Shown one piece after another: positions 42,825-53,084 of a DNA stretch of 64,000 bases. The number at the start of each line of letters is the position of its first letter. The first letter of the stretch is position 1. The stretch is from Methylotenera sp. Lineage in GTDB: Bacteria > Pseudomonadota > Gammaproteobacteria > Burkholderiales > Methylophilaceae. The position numbers and the translations under genes are program-made. Under the pieces are notes generated by a model. The model was not told the DNA's origin. It worked only from the letters and a program-made list of their open reading frames with translations, and made no database searches. The DNA is taken from positions 53,340 through 117,339 of the forward strand of contig NZ_JAQSCU010000018.1 in the NCBI RefSeq assembly GCF_029945535.1. Direction: 5' to 3'.

Positions 42825-44969
42825 ATGAAAATATTAGTCGCTGAAGATGACGAGAACTCAAGGCACTTACTAGAAGTAGTGCTCACTAGCAAGGGCTATG
42901 AAGTGGCAAGTTTTGACAATGGCTTAAAGGCACTAGCTTACTTAAAAACTAACCCAGTCGATTTAATCGTTTCTGACATTTTAATGCCCGAAATGGACGG
43001 CTATGGCTTGTGCCGTGAGGTAAAGCAAAACCAATTTTTACAAAAGATTCCTTTTATCTTTTACACGGCAACTTATACTTCAGATCAAGATGAGCGTTTT
43101 GCGATGTCTTTAGGGGCAACCAAGTTTTTGGTTAAACCGATGATGATGGAAGATTTGCTACCCGTGATTGCTAAAGTCATTAATGCGGGGCAGCAAGCCA
43201 GCCCACAAGCAAGTAACAGTAAGTCACACTTTGGGCCATTGCGCTTAGACAAGCAGCACGCTGATATCATGCGTATCAAGCTAGATAAGAAGCTGATTGA
43301 ACTGAATGAAGAAAAACAAAAATTGATTGCCAGCGAAGCCCGCTTCAGAGACTTTGCCGAAGCTTCAGCTGACTGGTTTTGGGAGTCTGATGCTCAATTA
43401 AAAATCCAGGCTTTAGCTGGAAGCCCTGCTGGACTTGGATTCTACAGCCTGGTAGATTTAGCACAAACCTGCCATAGCCACTCTTCCAGCGAAATGCTTG
43501 AAACGCTAAAATCGCATAAACACTTTTCTGACTACGTTGTGCATTTTATTGATGAGTCAGGCAAACTAGTTTATTTGCGCGTTTCAGGCAAACCTATATT
43601 TGACACAGAAAAAAACTTTATCGGCTACCGCGGTGTTGGGCGCGATGTAAGTGAAATGATAGCTCTTAATCGCCGTGTAGAATTTTTAGCCTCACATGAT
43701 GAACTGACTGGCTTGCCAAACCGCAATTTATTTAAGCAAAGACTCAATCATGCGGTTGTAAAAGCTAACAGAACAAATAGCCAAGTGTTACTGCTATTTT
43801 TTGATTTAGACCACTTTAAATTAGTCAACGACACGCTTGGACACGAAGCTGGCGACTTACTACTCATGATGGCAACCAAACGTATTTCAGAGTGCATCCG
43901 CGCCTCTGACACACTATGTAGGCTGGGTGGTGATGAGTTTGTGATGATCATGGAAGAGGCATCCCCACAAGATGCCCACCGCTTGGTACGTGACATTATT
44001 GCTAAATTCACAACGCCATTCGAGCTTTATCAGCAACGCGTTTACTGCACCATGAGCGTAGGCGTTAGCGTTTACCCAGATGACACCGTAGACCCACAGT
44101 CCTTACTGGTCTTTGCTGACCTTGCTATGTACAGAGCCAAACAAAACGGCCGTAATTGTTTTGAGTTTTACACCACCAATCTGAATTTCATTGCCCACCA
44201 ATGGTTGGATATGGAAAACGGTATTCGCCATGCTTTAAAAGATAACCAACTCTTTTTAGAATTTCAACCCCAGGTAGAAAATACAAATCAGAGCCTCATC
44301 GGTATAGAAGCATTATTAAGATGGCAGCACCCTGAGCGCGGCTTAATCTCACCATTAGAATTTATTAAAATTGCCGAACAATCATCCTTGATCAACCTAA
44401 TTGGTGATTGGGTGCTAGAAACTGTATGCCAGCAAATCCGCACATGGCTAGACCAAGGCTATCAAGTACCACGCGTGTCGATTAACATTTCAGCACGCCA
44501 TTTGCGGTCTGATAGTCTCATCCAATCACTAAAAACAGTACCCGCTAAATATCAAATTCCAACGAATATGTTATGCATTGAAATTACCGAGCATGCTTTG
44601 CTAGATGATATTGATATAGTAAAGAAAAATATGCGCTTCATTAAAGAGGCTGGCTTTAATATCTCTTTAGATGATTTTGGCATGGGGCACTCATCACTCA
44701 TGTATCTAAAACGCTGGTCGGTTGATGAAGTGAAGATTGATCGTAGTTTTATCGACGGCTTACAAAACAGCGAGGAAGATCGTGTGATTGTGAAAGCAAT
44801 TGTTGCGCTGGCAGACGCGCTGAGTTTAGATATAGTAGGTGAAGGGATTGAAAATGAATTTCAAGCTGATATTGTCAAAGCCAGTGGCTGCAAGGTTGTG
44901 CAAGGCTTCTTTTATTCAATACCGTTGCCCGCAGCAAAAATAGTCACTTGGTTTAAAAAAGAAAACTAA
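42825..44969 (+). CDS. Response regulator with PAS, GGDEF and EAL domains
   Basis: 714 residues. Receiver (1-120) with Asp51 in IVSDILMPEMDG; a helical linker; PAS (about 170-285); GGDEF (about 295-455) with intact GGDEF near 368 and inhibitory site RASD five residues before; EAL (about 465-710) with intact EAL near 493 and a DDFGMGHSS loop (G instead of the usual T in DDFGTG). It probably converts the kinase signal into a change of c-di-GMP, the third c-di-GMP enzyme in 14 kb. It follows the DivK-like gene at 29 bases. Confidence 0.88.
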   Translation: MKILVAEDDENSRHLLEVVLTSKGYEVASFDNGLKALAYLKTNPVDLIVSDILMPEMDGYGLCREVKQNQFLQKIPFIFYTATYTSDQDERFAMSLGATKFLVKPMMMEDLLPVIAKVINAGQQASPQASNSKSHFGPLRLDKQHADIMRIKLDKKLIELNEEKQKLIASEARFRDFAEASADWFWESDAQLKIQALAGSPAGLGFYSLVDLAQTCHSHSSSEMLETLKSHKHFSDYVVHFIDESGKLVYLRVSGKPIFDTEKNFIGYRGVGRDVSEMIALNRRVEFLASHDELTGLPNRNLFKQRLNHAVVKANRTNSQVLLLFFDLDHFKLVNDTLGHEAGDLLLMMATKRISECIRASDTLCRLGGDEFVMIMEEASPQDAHRLVRDIIAKFTTPFELYQQRVYCTMSVGVSVYPDDTVDPQSLLVFADLAMYRAKQNGRNCFEFYTTNLNFIAHQWLDMENGIRHALKDNQLFLEFQPQVENTNQSLIGIEALLRWQHPERGLISPLEFIKIAEQSSLINLIGDWVLETVCQQIRTWLDQGYQVPRVSINISARHLRSDSLIQSLKTVPAKYQIPTNMLCIEITEHALLDDIDIVKKNMRFIKEAGFNISLDDFGMGHSSLMYLKRWSVDEVKIDRSFIDGLQNSEEDRVIVKAIVALADALSLDIVGEGIENEFQADIVKASGCKVVQGFFYSIPLPAAKIVTWFKKEN

Positions 44970-44980
44970 GCTCAATTAAG

Positions 44981-45292
44981 TCAGATGCTGATTTGCAATA
45001 GCACTTCAACATCATCACCCGCCGCTATTTTCTGTTTTTTACGCACTTCAGCTTTTATAGGCAGAATATAAGCATCTAAGCTACCAGATGGAAAAATCGA
45101 AGTCTCCCAAACTGTGCCACCGATATTGGCAGAGACTCGCACAGATCCCCAACCGCGGCGTTTACCAAAATGGTTATCGCTAAAGAACTTTATTTCTTCA
45201 GACTTATCCTGCGGCAAAGTGATGAAGTGCCACGTACCCTTACCCTGCCATAACCAACATTTTCCAATAAACGTGAAGTTTATATCTATCAT
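44981..45292 (-). CDS. DUF1905 domain protein
   Basis: 103 residues. The pattern FTFIGKCWLWQGKGTWHFITLP, GWGSVRVSANIGGTVWETSIFP and YILPIKAEVRKKQKIAAGDDVEVLL is that of DUF1905, a small beta-barrel fold often fused to YdeI-type proteins. Here it stands alone. The function is unknown. It lies between the GGDEF-EAL regulator (convergent) and lspA. Confidence 0.82.
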   Translation of the reverse strand: MIDINFTFIGKCWLWQGKGTWHFITLPQDKSEEIKFFSDNHFGKRRGWGSVRVSANIGGTVWETSIFPSGSLDAYILPIKAEVRKKQKIAAGDDVEVLLQISI

Positions 45293-45331
45293 GTTAAGTC
45301 ACAATTTAGCTTAAAAATATATTGAGTATAT

Positions 45332-45796
45332 TTAGCTTGGCTTTTTAAAACTATCCAGCAGTAACAACCCCACCCCCACACAAATTGCGCTATCCGCCAC
45401 ATTAAAAGCAGGCCAATACATTTGTTGGTAATGGAAGTTCAGAAAGTCGATGACATAACCTAGTGTCACGCGGTCATACAAATTGCCGATTGCCCCACCC
45501 AACACCAAGGCTAAACCCACACAAAACAGCTTTTCAGTACGATGCTTCTGAATAAGATAAGTAATCACAATAATGGCAATCACAGAAACACCTGCAAAGA
45601 ACCAACGCTGAATACCGCCAGCATCGTGCAAGAAGCCAAAAGCTGAACCTTCGTTGTGATAATGCACCAAGTCAAAAAAGCTTGTGAAGGTGAGCATTTC
45701 GCCGTAAGCAAAAGCGCCTTGTATTAAATGCTTGGTGTATAAATCAAGCGCCACGACAACGGCACTAATACTTAACCATTTATAAATTGATCCCAT
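45332..45796 (-). CDS. lspA: Lipoprotein signal peptidase LspA
   Basis: 154 residues from the ATG at 45796; a TTG two codons earlier is less likely. Four membrane helices. The catalytic Asp pair is in NLYDRVTLGYVIDF and FNVADSAI. It cleaves the signal peptide of diacylglyceryl-prolipoproteins. It is in the standard ribF-ileS-lspA order. Its translation start is only 11 bases from the repeat element at 45807, and the GGGAT that could act as ribosome-binding site overlaps the repeat edge. Confidence 0.95.
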   Translation of the reverse strand: MGSIYKWLSISAVVVALDLYTKHLIQGAFAYGEMLTFTSFFDLVHYHNEGSAFGFLHDAGGIQRWFFAGVSVIAIIVITYLIQKHRTEKLFCVGLALVLGGAIGNLYDRVTLGYVIDFLNFHYQQMYWPAFNVADSAICVGVGLLLLDSFKKPS

Positions 45797-45806
45797 TATC
45801 AAATCC

Positions 45807-45914
45807 CGTCATTCCCGCGCAGGCGGGAATCCAGACAATTTTCCAAAATCGTAACATTTACAAACATTCCAGTACCCGTTGCCTGACTGGATTCCCGCCT
45901 GCGCGGGAATGACG
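45807..45914. repeat. Composite inverted-repeat element (dRS3/REP-like), copy 2
   Basis: The arms 45807-45834 and 45887-45914 are perfect 28-base reverse complements, separated by 52 bases. Each arm has its own palindrome, ATTCCCGCGCAGGCGGGAAT. Compared with copy 1 (1302-1413) the arms match closely but the spacer does not, so the arms are the conserved unit. It lies inside the ileS-lspA operon, ending 11 bases before the lspA ATG. A short frame across it, giving FPRRRES, is only repeat translation. Confidence 0.88.
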
Positions 45915-45931
45915 AGGTACGAAAGCGACTG

Positions 45932-48760
45932 TTAAGCATATTTACGCACCTCGCCTTTACCAAATAAGTTACTAACACAACGACCACAAATATGCAGATG
46001 TTCAGCGTCAGCACCTACGTCCGCGCGGTAATGCCAGCAACGATCGCATTTTTTACTTTCGCTACCAAGCACATTAAACATTAATGGCATCGGATGTTTT
46101 GCTGGGTCTCTTTGTAACACTGTAACTTTTGATGTTATAAATACGAACTTTAAATCATCTTTAAGCTTTTGTAACGACTCTAATATCTCGTTTTCAGCGA
46201 ATACATGAACCTCTGCTTGTAAAGAAGAGCCTACAATTCCCTTCTCTCGCTTTTCTTCTATAGCCTTGTTTGCAAAAGCACGTACAGTAATTACATTTTC
46301 CCAATCCAAAATATCTCTCTCACTCAAACCGTGTTTTGGTAATTCATACCAAAAATCTTCAAACACTGTTTTATCAGCTTCTAAACCTAACGTTTGCCAA
46401 ATCTCATTCGCAGTAAAGCTCAAAATCGGTGCCATTAAACGCATCATGCAATGTGTAATATGATGCAATGCACTTTGTGCGGCACGACGTGCAGGTGAGT
46501 TTTCACCTGCTGTGTAGAGCCTATCTTTAAGAATATCTAAATAGAAGCCGCCCAAGTCCTCTGAGCAGAAGCTCACAAATTTTTGTACGGCTAAATGAAA
46601 CTCGTAACGGTCATAATCAGCCAATACTTCTGTTTGTAGCTTTTGCGTTAAATGCAGCGCGTAACGGTCAATCTCTAACCACTCACTCACTGGCAGCAAG
46701 TCTTTATTTGCATCAAAATCAGCGATATTCGCCAGCAAGAATTTCATCGTATTACGAATGCGGCGATAGCTTTCCGCAACACGTTTTAAAATTTCATCTG
46801 AAATCGTGAGTTCGCCAGAGTAATCCGTTGAAGCTGTCCATAAGCGCAGAATATCAGCACCATAGGTATCCATCACCTTTTGCGGCGCAACCACGTTACC
46901 TTTGGATTTACTCATTTTGTGGCCAGCGCCATCCACTACAAAACCGTGCGTCAGCAAGGCATTGTATGGCGCGCGACCATCAATGGCACAGCCAGTAAGC
47001 AGGCTAGATTGAAACCAGCCACGATGTTGATCTGAACCTTCAAGATACAAATCTGCTGGGAAAGCTAATTCAGGGCGGCGCTTCAGCACAGCTGCATGCG
47101 TTGCACCAGAATCAAACCAAACATCCAAGGTATAGGTGACTTTTTTATAGTCAGCTGCATTTAATGCTGCATGCTCTGCCAAGAAAGTTGCCCCATCTAA
47201 GCTAAACCAAGCTTCAACGCCGCGCTTTTCTACAAGTAATGCAGCTGCCTCAAGCAACTCTGCAGTTTGTGGATGCGGGTCGCCCGTCTCTTTATGCACA
47301 AAGAATGGCATAGGCACGCCCCAGTTACGTTGGCGCGATACACACCAATCAGGACGATTTTTAATCATCGCCTCTAAACGCGCACGACCCCAAGCTGGGA
47401 AGAACTCAGTCGCATCTACCGCTTTATTGGCATATTCGCGCAAGCTAATGCCAACGGCGTCTTGCGCGTACATACCAATAAACCATTGGTGCGTAGCCAA
47501 TTGCATCAGAGGCGTTTTATGGCGCCAGCAATGCGGGAAACTGTGGTTCAAGCGAGCACTTGCGAGCAAAGCACCGCTTTCTGTCATGGCAGCCAAAATC
47601 ACCTTGTTAGCTTCTTTTCTGTCTAATCCGCGAATCGCCGCAAATTCAACCAAGTCGCTATTAAAGAACTTGCCATCGCCACCCATTAAAATACGTGGCT
47701 TTTCATTTGGGAAGTTAGCTTTCATCACCAACCAGTCATCGTTACCGTGCGCGGCAGCGGTATGGACTAAGCCTGTACCTGCATCAGTCGTCACGTGGTC
47801 ACCACAGATGATGGGCACTTGGCGGTTGTCGAAAGGGTGTTGTAAAACTAACTTTTCTAACGCAGCTCCTAAGCAGCTAGCAAGCACTACTGCATCAATT
47901 TCAGCATAACGCTCTAAAGTTACTTTCGCCAAATCTTGCGCCAAAATCAGCAACCCACGACTTGTTTTGACTAAGTCATAAGTTAAATTTGCGTTCACCG
48001 AAACCGCTTGATTAGCAGGCAATGTCCAAGGCGTAGTTGTCCAAATTACCGCATAAGCATTACCTGATACCTCTACGCCAAATGCTTTACCCAATGCGGC
48101 GTTATCAACAACCTTAAACCCAACATCAATCGCAGGCGAATTCACATCTTCATACTCAACCTCAGCTTCAGCCAACGCCGAACCGCAGTCCACGCACCAA
48201 TGTACGGGCTTGCTGCCTTGGTATAAATAACCATTTTTTTGAATGTCGCCCAAAGCGCGCATGATGTCGGCTTCAGTTTTGAAATCCATCGTTAAATACG
48301 GATTATCCCAATCGCCCAACACACCTAGACGAATAAAATCTTTCTTTTGGCGCGCGACTTGTTCTGCCGCATATTCTCGACATAACTCACGAAACTTGGC
48401 TGGATCTATATTTTTACCGTGATTTTTTTCAACCACCAACTCAATTGGCAAGCCGTGACAATCCCAGCCTGGCACGTAAGGTGCATCAAAACCGCTCATG
48501 GTTTTAGATTTGATAATGATGTCTTTTAAGATTTTATTGACCGCGTGGCCGATATGAATATCGCCGTTAGCATACGGAGGGCCATCATGCAGAATGAATT
48601 TTTTAGCGCCTTTGCGGGCTTTACGAATTCTTTGATACAACTGTTTATCTTGCCATTCCTTAAGCCAAGCTGGCTCGCGCTTAGCTAAATCGCCACGCAT
48701 AGGGAACGTGGTTTCTGGTAGGTTTAATTTGTACTTTGAATCTTTAGCTTCTTCAGTCAT
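45932..48760 (-). CDS. ileS: Isoleucyl-tRNA synthetase
   Basis: 942 residues. Class I synthetase with the HIGH motif in [19 protein letters not shown] in the C-terminal part, and a large CP1 editing domain (about 200-400, with WTTTPWTLP and [15 protein letters not shown]). A C-terminal Cys4 zinc site (CDRCWHYR ... CGRCVSN) marks the bacterial type 1 enzyme. It charges tRNA-Ile and edits Val. It lies between ribF and lspA. Confidence 0.97.
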   Translation of the reverse strand: MTEEAKDSKYKLNLPETTFPMRGDLAKREPAWLKEWQDKQLYQRIRKARKGAKKFILHDGPPYANGDIHIGHAVNKILKDIIIKSKTMSGFDAPYVPGWDCHGLPIELVVEKNHGKNIDPAKFRELCREYAAEQVARQKKDFIRLGVLGDWDNPYLTMDFKTEADIMRALGDIQKNGYLYQGSKPVHWCVDCGSALAEAEVEYEDVNSPAIDVGFKVVDNAALGKAFGVEVSGNAYAVIWTTTPWTLPANQAVSVNANLTYDLVKTSRGLLILAQDLAKVTLERYAEIDAVVLASCLGAALEKLVLQHPFDNRQVPIICGDHVTTDAGTGLVHTAAAHGNDDWLVMKANFPNEKPRILMGGDGKFFNSDLVEFAAIRGLDRKEANKVILAAMTESGALLASARLNHSFPHCWRHKTPLMQLATHQWFIGMYAQDAVGISLREYANKAVDATEFFPAWGRARLEAMIKNRPDWCVSRQRNWGVPMPFFVHKETGDPHPQTAELLEAAALLVEKRGVEAWFSLDGATFLAEHAALNAADYKKVTYTLDVWFDSGATHAAVLKRRPELAFPADLYLEGSDQHRGWFQSSLLTGCAIDGRAPYNALLTHGFVVDGAGHKMSKSKGNVVAPQKVMDTYGADILRLWTASTDYSGELTISDEILKRVAESYRRIRNTMKFLLANIADFDANKDLLPVSEWLEIDRYALHLTQKLQTEVLADYDRYEFHLAVQKFVSFCSEDLGGFYLDILKDRLYTAGENSPARRAAQSALHHITHCMMRLMAPILSFTANEIWQTLGLEADKTVFEDFWYELPKHGLSERDILDWENVITVRAFANKAIEEKREKGIVGSSLQAEVHVFAENEILESLQKLKDDLKFVFITSKVTVLQRDPAKHPMPLMFNVLGSESKKCDRCWHYRADVGADAEHLHICGRCVSNLFGKGEVRKYA

Positions 48761-48792
48761 GGTTTATTTCTTAATAGATTACTGATTAATAT

Positions 48793-49689
48793 TTATTTCT
48801 TAAAAAAATCTCTGGCGGATTCAACATCCAGCGCAATTTGTGTCTTCAAGGCATCTAAGCCGTCAAATTTCTGCTCATCGCGAATTTTATGCAAAAACTC
48901 TACGTGCACATGTTTACCGTATAAATCCGCATTAAAATCTAACACATTCACTTCTAACATCAGCTTTGAAATGCCGCCTACTGTCGGTCGCACACCTAAA
49001 TTTGCCACACTATTCATACCATCTAATTTTACTGCATACACGCCCGTCAACGCAGGGCGCTCATGCCGCATATGCACATTAGCCGTTGGGAAACCAAGCT
49101 GACGCCCTAGCTTAGCGCCATGCACCACTTTGCCACTCATACTGTAAGGGCGACCTAATAACACACTGGCTTCATGCAGCGCGCCTGTCGCCAGCGCAGA
49201 GCGGACGCGGGTGCTAGAAACACGCGCACCATCCAAATCAACCTGTGGCAAACTAATGAGGTTGAACTTCGCTTCTAAAAAGTCTAATACTGAGCCAGCG
49301 CGCATGGCACCAAATCTAAAATCATCGCCTACCAAAATTGCTTGTGCATTCAAGGAATCACGCAAAATATTTTGTATGAATTCTTGTGGCGTTAACTTAG
49401 CTAAACGTCGATTAAAACGACATACATAAGTGGTTTCAACCCCAGCTTCAGCAAAATGCTCAAGCTTTTCACGCAGTGAACTTAAACGCGCTGGTGCAGT
49501 TTCTGGCGCAAAGAACTCACGCGGATGCGGTTCAAAAGTCATCACCGCAGAAGTCAGGTTAAGTGCTTTCGCAGTTTCATTAAGCTTTTGCAATAACGCC
49601 TGATGCCCTAAATGCATGCCGTCAAAGTTGCCTATCGCCAACGCACAAGGCTGCTGTTGCTGTGTAGGAATATGGCGAAATATTTGCAT
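48793..49689 (-). CDS. ribF: Bifunctional riboflavin kinase/FAD synthetase RibF
   Basis: 298 residues. N-terminal FAD synthetase domain with AIGNFDGMHLGHQALL (HxGH-type nucleotide site) and VGDDFRFG. C-terminal riboflavin kinase domain (about 180-298) with GKVVHGAKLGRQLGFPTANV. It makes FMN and FAD from riboflavin. It is adjacent to murJ and upstream of ileS, the usual arrangement. No FMN riboswitch is seen, as expected within an operon. Confidence 0.96.
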   Translation of the reverse strand: MQIFRHIPTQQQQPCALAIGNFDGMHLGHQALLQKLNETAKALNLTSAVMTFEPHPREFFAPETAPARLSSLREKLEHFAEAGVETTYVCRFNRRLAKLTPQEFIQNILRDSLNAQAILVGDDFRFGAMRAGSVLDFLEAKFNLISLPQVDLDGARVSSTRVRSALATGALHEASVLLGRPYSMSGKVVHGAKLGRQLGFPTANVHMRHERPALTGVYAVKLDGMNSVANLGVRPTVGGISKLMLEVNVLDFNADLYGKHVHVEFLHKIRDEQKFDGLDALKTQIALDVESARDFFKK

Positions 49690-51234
49690 TTAGTGCGTAA
49701 CTCTTCGAATGTAATCGCGCGGCTTAAATCCTAGCAGCATTAGCGTTGCAAAATAACTCACGCCACCAAGCATGACTAAACCCGTAAGATAAATAAGTCG
49801 CTTCATTAATCCATAATGTAACCACGCACCTGTATCGCCCATGGCAAAATAAAGCGTGACGCCCATTACGCTAAGCGCAGCTAAAAGTTTAAGCAAAAAT
49901 ATCGCCCAGCCAGCTTGCGGCTGAAAAATATTATGCTGACGCAAATGATAGTAAAGCAATGATGCATTGATACAAGCACCCAAGCCAATTGCCAAGGCTA
50001 GGCCAGCATGCTGCAAAGGCAATACAAAAATAAACAATCCGTTCATCAATTGCGTAATCACCAATGTGAAAACAGCAATTTTAACTGGTGTTTTAATGTT
50101 TTGTCGCGCATAAAAACCTGGCGCTAGAATCTTCACTAAAATCAAACCTAGCAAACCAACGCTGTAGGCTACAAGGGCTTGCTGTGTCATCACAACATCA
50201 ATGGAGGTAAATTTACCGTAATGAAATAAGGCCGTGACCAAAGGTGTGGCGAGCACAGCCAATGCAACTGCCGCAGGCGCTGCTAAAATAAAGGTTAAGC
50301 GCAGGCCCCAATCCAACAATTGTGAGTATTCACTCTCATCCTTGCCCGCATAGGCTTTAGATAAGCTAGGCAGCAATATAGTACCAAGCGCAACACCTAG
50401 TACGCCCGTTGGAAACTCCATTAGCCGATCTGCGTAATATAGCCAGCTCACACTGCCAGTTTTTAAGAATGATGCGAATATCGTATTCGTAATCATAGAA
50501 ATCTGCGCCACTGATACGCCTAGCACCGCAGGACCCATCAACTTTAGAATGCGCCATACGCCATCATCAGCTGCATGAAAATCAAGTTTAGGTAATAAGC
50601 CAATTTGTTTTAAAAATGGTATTTGAAAAATCAACTGCAGAAACCCACCAAAAAACACTGCCCACGCCAACACTTTAATTGGCTCAGCAAAATGATCGGC
50701 AAAAAACAGAACCGCAGCAATCATGCTGACATTGAGCCAAACTGGCGTAAATGCAGGAATACCGAATTTATTATAAGTATTGAGCACGCCACCAGCCATT
50801 GAAACTAGCGAGATAAAGAAAATATAAGGAAAAGTAATGCGCAACAACTCAACCGTCAGTTGCATCTTAGGTTGGTCAGCGGTAAAACCAGGCGCGATAA
50901 GCGAAACTATCCATGGCGCAGCCAACATACCAAGCAAAGTCACAATCACCAGAATCAAACCTAACCATGTAGCAACACGGCTAATCAAGTTATGCGTTTC
51001 ATCAAAACTACGCTGACTTTTATACTCAGCCAAAATAGGCACGAAGGCTTGGCTAAATGCACCTTCAGCTGAAATTCTGCGTAATAAGTTAGGAATTTTG
51101 AATGCTACGATAAATGCATCGCTCAACATACCCGCGCCAAATACCCGTGCAATCAAGGTATCTCGCACAAAACCCAATATACGAGACACAAAAGTCATGC
51201 TGCCAACTTTGGCTAATGCTTTGAGTAGATTCAT
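49690..51234 (-). CDS. murJ: Lipid II flippase MurJ
   Basis: 514 residues with about 14 membrane helices, MOP/MVF family. The typical start [30 protein letters not shown] and [20 protein letters not shown] are present. It moves lipid II across the inner membrane for peptidoglycan synthesis. It is followed without a gap by ribF and is divergent from rpsT, a very common order in Proteobacteria. Confidence 0.95.
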   Translation of the reverse strand: MNLLKALAKVGSMTFVSRILGFVRDTLIARVFGAGMLSDAFIVAFKIPNLLRRISAEGAFSQAFVPILAEYKSQRSFDETHNLISRVATWLGLILVIVTLLGMLAAPWIVSLIAPGFTADQPKMQLTVELLRITFPYIFFISLVSMAGGVLNTYNKFGIPAFTPVWLNVSMIAAVLFFADHFAEPIKVLAWAVFFGGFLQLIFQIPFLKQIGLLPKLDFHAADDGVWRILKLMGPAVLGVSVAQISMITNTIFASFLKTGSVSWLYYADRLMEFPTGVLGVALGTILLPSLSKAYAGKDESEYSQLLDWGLRLTFILAAPAAVALAVLATPLVTALFHYGKFTSIDVVMTQQALVAYSVGLLGLILVKILAPGFYARQNIKTPVKIAVFTLVITQLMNGLFIFVLPLQHAGLALAIGLGACINASLLYYHLRQHNIFQPQAGWAIFLLKLLAALSVMGVTLYFAMGDTGAWLHYGLMKRLIYLTGLVMLGGVSYFATLMLLGFKPRDYIRRVTH

Positions 51235-51338
51235 AATTTAAATTGGGAGAATTTGACTTATTAACAACATATTAAGCGATTTTATCATGCCAATAGACAT
51301 CATGCGGCAAATAGCAATGATATTTACTTCATTTAAAC

Positions 51339-51367
51339 TTGCAATGTGTTTAGAAAATAGCTATGAT
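51339..51367 (+). promoter_or_regulatory. Likely rpsT promoter
   Basis: TTGCAA (51339-51344), a 17-base spacer and TATGAT (51362-51367), a good sigma-70 match. Transcription would start near 51374, leaving a 47-base leader before the rpsT ATG with AGGAAAG upstream of the start. Confidence 0.7.
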
Positions 51368-51420
51368 TATGGGCTTCGTATTTTGAATAGCTTTTAGCAC
51401 CTTTTAGGAAAGAACCATAG

Positions 51421-51756
51421 ATGGCAAATACCGCACAAGCAAGAAAACGTGCTCGTCAAGCAGTTAAGCAACGCGCTCACAATGCAAGTTTGCGTTCTAC
51501 TTTGCGTACCGCGATTAAAAAAATTATTAAAGCTGTAGAAGCTGGCGATAAAGTTGCCGCTACTGCTGCATATAGCGAGAATGTAAGCGTGATTGACCGC
51601 ATTGCGGACAAAAACATCATTCATAAAAATAAAGCATCACGTCATAAAAGCCGCTTAAATGCTGCAATTAAAGCGATGTCTGCTGAAGCTCCAGTAGCTG
51701 TAGCTGCGAAAGTGAAAGCTGCGCCTAAGGCTAAAGCTGCACCTAAAACAGCTTAA
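51421..51756 (+). CDS. rpsT: 30S ribosomal protein S20
   Basis: 111 residues. The N-terminal [20 protein letters not shown] and [18 protein letters not shown] segments identify S20, which binds 16S rRNA. The family is usually about 87 residues; the last 22 here ([20 protein letters not shown] and further) are an Ala/Pro/Lys tail. It is transcribed alone from its own promoter and ends at an intrinsic terminator. Confidence 0.97.
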   Translation: MANTAQARKRARQAVKQRAHNASLRSTLRTAIKKIIKAVEAGDKVAATAAYSENVSVIDRIADKNIIHKNKASRHKSRLNAAIKAMSAEAPVAVAAKVKAAPKAKAAPKTA

Positions 51757-51770
51757 TAGTTGTATTTAAT

Positions 51771-51799
51771 AAAAAAGCCTCGCAATGCGAGGCTTTTTT
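51771..51799. terminator. Bidirectional intrinsic terminator (rpsT / purK)
   Basis: GCCTCGC pairs with GCGAGGC around AAT, flanked by A6 and T6. It can end rpsT on the plus strand and purK on the minus strand. Confidence 0.92.
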
Positions 51800-51864
51800 A
51801 TTACCTGAAATTAATTAAGAATTTCTGAAATGAAGAATCCCTAATCCATTTTTAGAGCATTACT

Positions 51865-53028
51865 TCACTCTCCAATTTTCAATTCTGCGCGCACTTGCAT
51901 TGCTTGCTTAATCGCTTCGTCACGACTCACATTAATCACGGTAAAGTGCCCCATTTTTCTACCCGCACGCGCTTGCTGCTTACCGTACAAATGCATTTTC
52001 AACATTGGATTATTTAATGCCACTTGCCATTCAGGAGCAGAATCAATGTCTTCAGGCCAGATATCACCCAATAGATTGACCATCACAGCTGAGCTATGCT
52101 GTCTTGAGCTACCTAATGGCAAACCAGTCATCGCACGCACTTGCTGCTCAAATTGATTCGTCACACAAGCATCGATTGTATAGTGCCCAGAATTATGTGG
52201 CCTAGGTGCAATTTCATTCACTAATAATTCACCACCGCAAACAAAGAACTCTACACCCAGTACGCCTGTATAAGCTAATTTCTCAGCCACAAGAATCGCT
52301 AATTTTTGCGCTTGATGACTGATTGCATCACGACCACGTGCCGGTGCAATTGAAACGTCCAGTATTCCATTGAGATGGCTATTCTCTGATGTTGGGAATG
52401 TAGCGACATTGCCCTGTACATCACGCGCCAACACGACTGAAACTTCATAATCAAGTTTCAACATTTTTTCTAGCACACACTCTTCGCGCTCAAATTGCGC
52501 AAATGCAGCTTGTGCTTCATGTTGATTTTTGACTCTAGCCTGCCCCTTACCGTCATAACCAAAACGTGCAACTTTTAGAATAGCTGGGTAAATATCACTG
52601 TCATCAATCGGTAAATCTTCTACCTCATTAATGACTTCGAATGGCGCAACTGGTAAGCCAGCATGTTTAAGAAAGTTTTTCTCACTTACACGATGCTGCG
52701 CAATCGCAACACTATAAGCACTTGGACGCACAGGTTTAGTTTCAGCTAAAAAAGAGAGTGAATCTGCTGGTACATTTTCAAATTCAGTACTAATTGCTTC
52801 GCAGGTGTTAGCTAGCTTTAATAAAGCGCCTTTATCATCAAATGCTGCGCAAATATGTACATCGGCAATCTTGCCTGCTGGGCTATTCGCATCAGGGTCT
52901 AACACAGTGACTTTGTAACCCATTTCGTGGGCAGCAACTACAAAAAAACGACCGAGTTGACCGCCTCCGAGCATGCCTAGCATTGCAGGTGGAAGAATGA
53001 CTGGTGTTTGTTCTTGATGATGGTTCAT
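51865..53028 (-). CDS. purK: N5-carboxyaminoimidazole ribonucleotide synthase PurK
   Basis: 387 residues, ATP-grasp fold. Conserved GMLGGGQLGRFF at the start, ARFGYDGKGQARV in the ATP-binding domain, and NEIAPRPHNSGHYTIDA near the active site. It carboxylates AIR with bicarbonate and ATP in purine synthesis. It lies 56 bases after purE; the two enzymes act in sequence. Confidence 0.96.
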   Translation of the reverse strand: MNHHQEQTPVILPPAMLGMLGGGQLGRFFVVAAHEMGYKVTVLDPDANSPAGKIADVHICAAFDDKGALLKLANTCEAISTEFENVPADSLSFLAETKPVRPSAYSVAIAQHRVSEKNFLKHAGLPVAPFEVINEVEDLPIDDSDIYPAILKVARFGYDGKGQARVKNQHEAQAAFAQFEREECVLEKMLKLDYEVSVVLARDVQGNVATFPTSENSHLNGILDVSIAPARGRDAISHQAQKLAILVAEKLAYTGVLGVEFFVCGGELLVNEIAPRPHNSGHYTIDACVTNQFEQQVRAMTGLPLGSSRQHSSAVMVNLLGDIWPEDIDSAPEWQVALNNPMLKMHLYGKQQARAGRKMGHFTVINVSRDEAIKQAMQVRAELKIGE

Positions 53029-53084
53029 ATATTGAATACAGATTGATTGATATTAAAACTTAATAATATTTCAGTTGATGATAT

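Noticed and set aside
45799..46014. 71-residue minus-strand reading frame containing FPRRRES and RLRGNDG
   Set aside because: It is the translation of the inverted-repeat arms and overlaps the ileS 3' end; such peptides are a known artefact of this repeat type.
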